Part shown: positions 59,633 to 64,000 of the stretch, in pieces
How the letters are laid out: each line of letters starts with the position of its first letter
How positions within the stretch are numbered: position 1 is the first letter of the stretch
From: Flexicrinis sp001567485
GTDB taxonomy: Bacteria > Chloroflexota > Anaerolineae > Aggregatilineales > Phototrophicaceae
Direction: 5' to 3'
NCBI GenBank assembly: GCA_030263635.1
Contig: SZPI01000054.1
Span: forward strand, 16,127-80,126
Length of the DNA: 64,000 nt
The notes under the pieces: model-generated
Databases searched by the model: none
Seen by the model: the letters and a program-made list of their open reading frames with translations, nothing else
Told to the model about the DNA's origin: nothing
Program-made: the position numbers and the translations under genes

Positions 59633-60444
59633 AGTTGTACCGCCCGCAGCCGCATGTGACGATCTCGCTGAAAGACCAGTCGGAACTGCGACTCATGCGC
59701 GAGGCGGGGCGTATCGTGGCGAAGGTGCACGAGGCGATCAAGCCGCTGATTCGTCCCGGCGTCTCGACGGCAGAGTTAGATCGTGTCGCCGATCAGGTGA
59801 TTCGCGATCACGGCGGCGTGCCGGCGTTCATCGGCCAGCAGAAGCCGAACTCGCCACCGTATCAGTTTGCGACTACCACGTCCGTGAACCATCAAGTCGT
59901 CCACGGTATCCCAAGCGACACGCAGATTCTTGCGGACGGTGACATCATCAGCTTCGATACCGGCGTGCTGTATCAGGGCTTCATCGGTGACGGCGCGTGG
60001 ACGTATGCCGTAGGTGAGATCAAGCCGGGTGTTCAGCGCCTGCTTGACGTGACCGAGCGTGCGCTGTACATCGGGATCGAGCAGGCGGTTGTCGGGCGCG
60101 AATTGTGCGATCTGTCACGGGCGATCCAGCGCTACATCGACGAGCACGGCTACGGAATCGTGCGCGAATACACCGGGCACGGAGTCGGCAGGAAGATGTG
60201 GGAAGAGCCGCAGGTGCCGAACTGGTGGCCGCGTAACGCGAAGAGCCGTTTACAGTTCGATAACGTCAAGCTCGCAGCCGGCATGACGTTCGCCATCGAG
60301 CCGATGGTGTGTTCCGGAACCGGCGACGTGCGCGAGCTTGACGATCACTGGACGGTCGTGACCACGGACAACTCGCTGTGCGCGCACTTTGAACACACCA
60401 TCGCCGTTACCGAAGACGGCCCGCTGATCCTGACGGCGCTGTAG
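59629..60444 (+). CDS. map: methionine aminopeptidase, type I
   Basis: The 271-residue metalloenzyme removes N-terminal methionine. The metal ligands and catalytic residues are visible: H in TSVNHQVVHGIP, D in SFDTGVLYQG and in GFIGDGAW, H in YTGHGVGRKMWEEP, E in TFAIEPMV and E in FEHTIAVTEDG. Its first 15 residues form a short extension. It is coupled to adk and converges on treS, which starts on the other side. infA, which often follows, is missing. Confidence 0.97.
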   Translation: MKLYRPQPHVTISLKDQSELRLMREAGRIVAKVHEAIKPLIRPGVSTAELDRVADQVIRDHGGVPAFIGQQKPNSPPYQFATTTSVNHQVVHGIPSDTQILADGDIISFDTGVLYQGFIGDGAWTYAVGEIKPGVQRLLDVTERALYIGIEQAVVGRELCDLSRAIQRYIDEHGYGIVREYTGHGVGRKMWEEPQVPNWWPRNAKSRLQFDNVKLAAGMTFAIEPMVCSGTGDVRELDDHWTVVTTDNSLCAHFEHTIAVTEDGPLILTAL

Positions 60445-60448
60445 CGGA

Positions 60449-62047
60449 TTACGCTGGCGTCAACCACAGGTAGCCGAACGGCGGCAGCGAGACATCCCCT
60501 GATAGTGCGCCGCTTTCCGGGTCGAGCGCGTTTCGATACGATCCTGTGCCCGGAAGGTTGATGGACAGCGGCTCGTCGCTCAGGTTATGCAGCGCCAAGA
60601 AGTGCGTGTCGCCTTCGGTGCGCCAGAAGCACAATCCCTGATTGGGAATCTCCTGTAACCAATCGAGGCGGCCGGTTGCCAACACGGGCAGCTGCTTGCG
60701 CGCGGCGATCATGCGCTTGATCGTCCACAGCAGCGACGATGGATCGCTGCGCTGGGCTTCCACATTGACGTGCGTGAACCCGAACTCCGGATCCTCGATG
60801 GGTGGCGCATAAAGCAGCTCGCGCGATGCGGTCGAGAACCCTGCGTTGGCGTCGGCCGACCACTGCATCGGCGTGCGGACTCCGTTGCGGTCTTCGAGGT
60901 AGATGTTGTCGCCCATGCCGATCTCGTCGCCGTAATACAGCACGGGCGATCCCGGCAGCGTGAACAGCATCGAGTTCATCAGCTCAATCTTACGCCGGTC
61001 GTTGCCCATCAGCGGTGCGAGGCGGCGCCGGATGCCGAGATTGAGGCGCATGCGCGGTTCCGGCGCGTAGTAATCCCACATGAACTCGCGCTCCTCAGGC
61101 GTCACCATTTCGAGCGTCAACTCGTCGTGATTGCGTAGGAACGTCGCCCACTGCGTGCCGGGCGGAATCTGCGGGGTCTCATTTAGGATTTCGACCACGC
61201 TCGACCGGTCGCCGCGCGCCAACGCCATATACAGGCGCGGCATGACGGGGAAGTGGAAGCACGTATTGAACTCCGGCGCGCTGGATGTCCCGAAGTACGG
61301 GATCAGGTCGCGCGGCCACTGATTCGCCTCGGCAAGCAGGATTGTGCCGGGGTGGCGTTCGTCGACGAACCGCCGCCACTCGGCGAGGATATCGTGCGTC
61401 TCCGGCAAGTTTTCGCAGTTGGTGCCTTCACGCTCGATCAGGTATGGCACGGCGTCGACACGGAAGCCGTCGATGCCGAGCTTGAGCCAGAAGTCGATGA
61501 TCCGCAGCATCTCGGCGCGGACGGCGGGATTGTCGTAGTTCAAGTCGGGCTGGCTGCGGAAGAATCGATGCCAGTAGAACTGACCGCTGCCCTCGTCCCA
61601 TGTCCAGTTTGACGGCTCGGTATCCAGAAAGATGATGCGCGTGTCCGCGTACTTGTCGTCGGTATCGCTCCACACGTACCAGTCGCGCAGCGGGGACTCC
61701 TTCGAACTGCGCGCCTCCACGAACCACGGGTGATCATCCGACGTGTGATTGACGACCAGATCGAGGATGACCTTGATGCCCCGGCGGTGCATCTCATCGA
61801 CGGTGAACTTGAATTCTTCGAGATGTCCGAACTTCGGCAGCAGGCCGTAGAAGCTCGAAATGTCGTACCCGTCATCTCGCAGCGGCGAGGGATAGATCGG
61901 GGTCAGCCATACGCAGTCGATCCCCAGCCATTCGATGTAGTCGAGCCGCTGCCGAAGGCCGCGCAGATCGCCGTGTCCGTCGCCGTCCCCGTCGGCAAAT
62001 GCACGCGGATACAGTTCATAGAAGATGGCGTTGGTAGCCCACGACAT
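60449..62047 (-). CDS. treS: trehalose synthase-like GH13 enzyme
   Basis: The 532-residue glycoside hydrolase 13 protein has the barrel motifs in order. NHTSDDHPWF is followed by the nucleophile D198 in DGFRVDAVPYL, acid/base E240 in LLAEANQWP, and D308 in FLRNHDE. DEIGMGDNIYLEDRNGVRTPMQW is very typical of TreS, which interconverts maltose and trehalose. A C-terminal beta domain follows (LHNLSDEPLSINLPG). No maltokinase domain is attached. The start at 62047 (MSWATNAIFYELYPRAF) matches the family N-terminus. A general alpha-glucosidase activity cannot be excluded. Confidence 0.88.
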   Translation of the reverse strand: MSWATNAIFYELYPRAFADGDGDGHGDLRGLRQRLDYIEWLGIDCVWLTPIYPSPLRDDGYDISSFYGLLPKFGHLEEFKFTVDEMHRRGIKVILDLVVNHTSDDHPWFVEARSSKESPLRDWYVWSDTDDKYADTRIIFLDTEPSNWTWDEGSGQFYWHRFFRSQPDLNYDNPAVRAEMLRIIDFWLKLGIDGFRVDAVPYLIEREGTNCENLPETHDILAEWRRFVDERHPGTILLAEANQWPRDLIPYFGTSSAPEFNTCFHFPVMPRLYMALARGDRSSVVEILNETPQIPPGTQWATFLRNHDELTLEMVTPEEREFMWDYYAPEPRMRLNLGIRRRLAPLMGNDRRKIELMNSMLFTLPGSPVLYYGDEIGMGDNIYLEDRNGVRTPMQWSADANAGFSTASRELLYAPPIEDPEFGFTHVNVEAQRSDPSSLLWTIKRMIAARKQLPVLATGRLDWLQEIPNQGLCFWRTEGDTHFLALHNLSDEPLSINLPGTGSYRNALDPESGALSGDVSLPPFGYLWLTPA

Positions 62048-62134
62048 TCGAATGCTCCGATCCAGACTCAAGCGTAGAGAAAACAAGTGGCTTCGCGCCG
62101 GCAAGGCTCAGAGTGTGCCACAGCCGGCATGGTG

Positions 62135-63163
62135 CTACAAATGATGCAAATTGGCGATGTACTCGATGAGCGATCTCAAATCCGGCTCTTGCCCTTGCCG
62201 TGTCCCGATCGGATCGACCACGGCATCGTCACCGAGCAGCGCATACGCGACGTTGCGCCAGCCATGAGCGAGGGTTTCGAGGTCGTAGCCCCCCTCCATC
62301 GCAAAGACGATGCGCCCGTCGCACAGCTCGTCCGCCATCTGGATGAGTTCGCGCGTCAGGTGGTCATAGCCGGTGAGGCTGAGGCGGAGCTGCGCTAACG
62401 GGTCGCGCCAGTGCGCGTCGAACCCCGCCGAAACGACGATCAACTCCGGCTGAAAACGCCGGGCCGCCGGCCAGACAAGCTGTTCGTAGATTCGCGCGAA
62501 TCCCTGATCGCCGACGCCGGCAGGCAGCGGAATGTTGATCGTTGTTCCGCGCCCGCGTCCAGCGCCGATCTCCTCGGCACGGCCGGTGCCGGGGTAGAAC
62601 GGAAATTGATGCGTCGAAACAAACAGCACGTCCTCGTCCGCGTAGAACATCTCCTGCGTGCCGTTGCCATGGTGTACGTCGTAATCCACGATCATGACGC
62701 GCTTGATGCCGTATGCGCTCTGCGCGTGTTTGACGGCGATCGGGACGTTGCCGAGGATGCAGAACCCCATGCCCCGGTCAGCCAGCGCGTGATGTCCCGG
62801 TGGGCGTACCGCCGCGATAGCGTTCTTCGCCTGACCGGTGAGCACGGCATCGACTGCCAGCACTACGCCCCCGGCCGACAGCCGCGCGATTTCGCCGGTT
62901 TCGGGCAGGGCATACGTATCCGGGTCGAACATGACAGTCCGTTCCTGCATCGGAAGGATATTCAATGCGGCGCAGTAGCTCGACGTGTGAACAGAGCAGA
63001 TCAGCTCTTCGCTGACTTCACTCGGGGTGAGTTGAAGCAGGCGTGCGGCCAACCCGTTCGCCTCGAACTCGCGCCAAACCGCCTTAATGCGACCGGCATG
63101 TTCGGGGTGGCCGGGATAATCATGGTCAACATATAGAGGATGGGTGATGTACGCAGTGGTCAT
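62135..63163 (-). CDS. histone deacetylase-like amidohydrolase (AcuC/APAH type)
   Basis: The 342-residue zinc amidohydrolase belongs to the arginase/deacetylase fold. It begins AYITHPLYVDHDYPGHPEHAGRI and has the catalytic dyad H124-H125 in RPPGHHA. Zinc ligands are D162 and H164 in VDYDVHHGNGTQ and D249 in SAGFDAHWRDP, and GGYDL lies near the end. Bacterial members remove acetyl groups from polyamines or from acetyl-lysine, as AcuC does. The substrate is not predictable from sequence. It precedes treS on the same strand, 87 bases away, with no shared pathway evident. Confidence 0.92.
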   Translation of the reverse strand: MTTAYITHPLYVDHDYPGHPEHAGRIKAVWREFEANGLAARLLQLTPSEVSEELICSVHTSSYCAALNILPMQERTVMFDPDTYALPETGEIARLSAGGVVLAVDAVLTGQAKNAIAAVRPPGHHALADRGMGFCILGNVPIAVKHAQSAYGIKRVMIVDYDVHHGNGTQEMFYADEDVLFVSTHQFPFYPGTGRAEEIGAGRGRGTTINIPLPAGVGDQGFARIYEQLVWPAARRFQPELIVVSAGFDAHWRDPLAQLRLSLTGYDHLTRELIQMADELCDGRIVFAMEGGYDLETLAHGWRNVAYALLGDDAVVDPIGTRQGQEPDLRSLIEYIANLHHL

Positions 63164-63279
63164 GGCGAACAGGTCTCTCTAGCCAACGTGCGGTGACGCG
63201 GCACAACAGCGGCCGCTCACACGGGACGCATGAGGCGGTCGCGGCAATTCTAGCATACCGGCAGGGTTTGCTCGCATCT

Positions 63280-64000
63280 CTACTTGACCACGGGGCGACT
63301 CACACCAAGCTCTGCCACCGGCCGCTTGATGATGTACTCGAACCCGTTCATCGGAATGACCTCGGTCGTCCGGTACGTGTGGTCGATCGCTTGCAGAACC
63401 GGCACGGGATAGAACTGCGCGCGCAAGATAATTGCCCCGAACTGCTGGCGATGGATCATCCGGATCAGTTCCGTTCCGTCGTACTGACCGCGCAGCCACA
63501 CGTTCAGAAGCTGGGTCGGGTTCGATACGACATCGCGGCCGGCGCGGAAGCTGAACCCCGCCTCCTCGCTCAGCACGGGCAGTTCCGACTCGCGCACGAT
63601 CGCGGCGATGCGCTCGGCGTTTTCGAGGTCTTGCGCGGTGACGAGATGCCCGATGTCGGAGTAGCCCCCAGCGATCCGCCCCGCCGAATCGTAGAATCCG
63701 TTGAGCGCGTTGGGTTCGATGTCCCACCATTTAGCCAGTTCCGAGAACACCGGCCCGGTCGTCGGCATCTTAAGCACGGCGCGGCCATAGCCGACGTACA
63801 GCAGCGGCACGACGATCAGCGCCGAGGTGGTCACCACGGGTGCGAATGGGCGGAATACGTTCAGGACGCGGGACACATAATTTAGCGGCAGCGTCAGATC
63901 GCCGGACAGCCAACGGCTGAACAGGATGCCGCTCAGGATGCACAGCGCGGCGACCGAGGTTGCGAAGTAGCTGTCACCGCCGCCCCATGTGCCGGATGAG
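63280..64000 (-). CDS. membrane glycosyltransferase-like protein, C-terminal part (cut by window edge)
   Basis: The minus-strand frame stays open to the end of the window, so the N-terminus and first membrane region are missing. The visible 240 residues contain two membrane segments (ATSVAALCILSGILFSRWL and TSALIVVPLLYVGYG). A soluble C-terminal domain follows, with NAERIAAIVRESELPVLSEEAGFSFRAGRDVV and LIRMIHRQQFGAIILRAQF. This layout matches the ends of GT39-like membrane mannosyltransferases common in Chloroflexota (GGGDSYFATSVAAL resembling their N-Y-F-x-E motif). A GTG at 63876 is internal, not the start. Confidence 0.7.
   Translation of the reverse strand, partial: SSGTWGGGDSYFATSVAALCILSGILFSRWLSGDLTLPLNYVSRVLNVFRPFAPVVTTSALIVVPLLYVGYGRAVLKMPTTGPVFSELAKWWDIEPNALNGFYDSAGRIAGGYSDIGHLVTAQDLENAERIAAIVRESELPVLSEEAGFSFRAGRDVVSNPTQLLNVWLRGQYDGTELIRMIHRQQFGAIILRAQFYPVPVLQAIDHTYRTTEVIPMNGFEYIIKRPVAELGVSRPVVK

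Overview
The window is a 64 kb, GC-rich, gene-dense bacterial chromosome segment. The organism is most likely a member of the Chloroflexota (Anaerolineae-like). This is an inference from the style of the ribosomal proteins, including an S12 insertion, from the pairing of a solute-binding protein with a solute-binding/VWA lipoprotein, from YfhO-type membrane proteins, and from a trehalose synthase of the type common there. No rRNA or tRNA gene, CRISPR array, insertion sequence or prophage was recognised.

Layout. 1-5.8 kb (minus): the front of a GT4 glycosyltransferase, then a sugar locus. That locus holds a binding protein, two CUT1-type permeases, a KDPG-type aldolase, the wreck of a transaldolase-like gene and a cupin phosphoglucose isomerase that has lost its metal site. 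5.8-13.5 kb: an unusual structured intergenic region, cysH, pdxS, a giant YfhO-flippase fusion, a cytochrome P450 remnant and a Bax-inhibitor-1 protein. 13.6-23 kb: a surface and signalling block with a solute-binding-like protein, a solute-binding/VWA lipoprotein, a sortase, a Crp/Fnr regulator, two FHA proteins, PspC, a LiaF-like protein, an MFS transporter and a roadblock protein. 23-30 kb: trmD, an ArsR-type regulator, asnS, an orphan, pfkA and a frameshifted comM.

30.2-34.5 kb holds an alpha-type operon (rpmJ-rpsM-rpsK-rpoA-rplQ-truA-rplM-rpsI) with a clear promoter and terminator but without infA and rpsD. 34.5-43.2 kb holds a DDAH-like amidinohydrolase, a YabN-type methylase/MazG protein, a tightly packed PBP-SGNH hydrolase-response regulator-histidine kinase operon and a double-CDGSH protein. 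43.4-60.4 kb holds the str, S10 and spc clusters in canonical order (rpsL to secY), then adk and map. The window closes with a trehalose synthase, a histone-deacetylase-like amidohydrolase and the tail of a membrane glycosyltransferase.

The most important cross-cutting observation is that several genes carry internal deletions. The list includes the essential rplB (27 conserved residues missing, in frame), pgiA (about 22 residues, with three of four metal ligands), comM (about 30 nt, causing a frameshift), the P450 (about 270 residues) and the transaldolase-like gene. The rplB case makes assembly-level deletion a serious possibility. The pseudogene calls, and perhaps the missing rpsD, should be read with that in mind.
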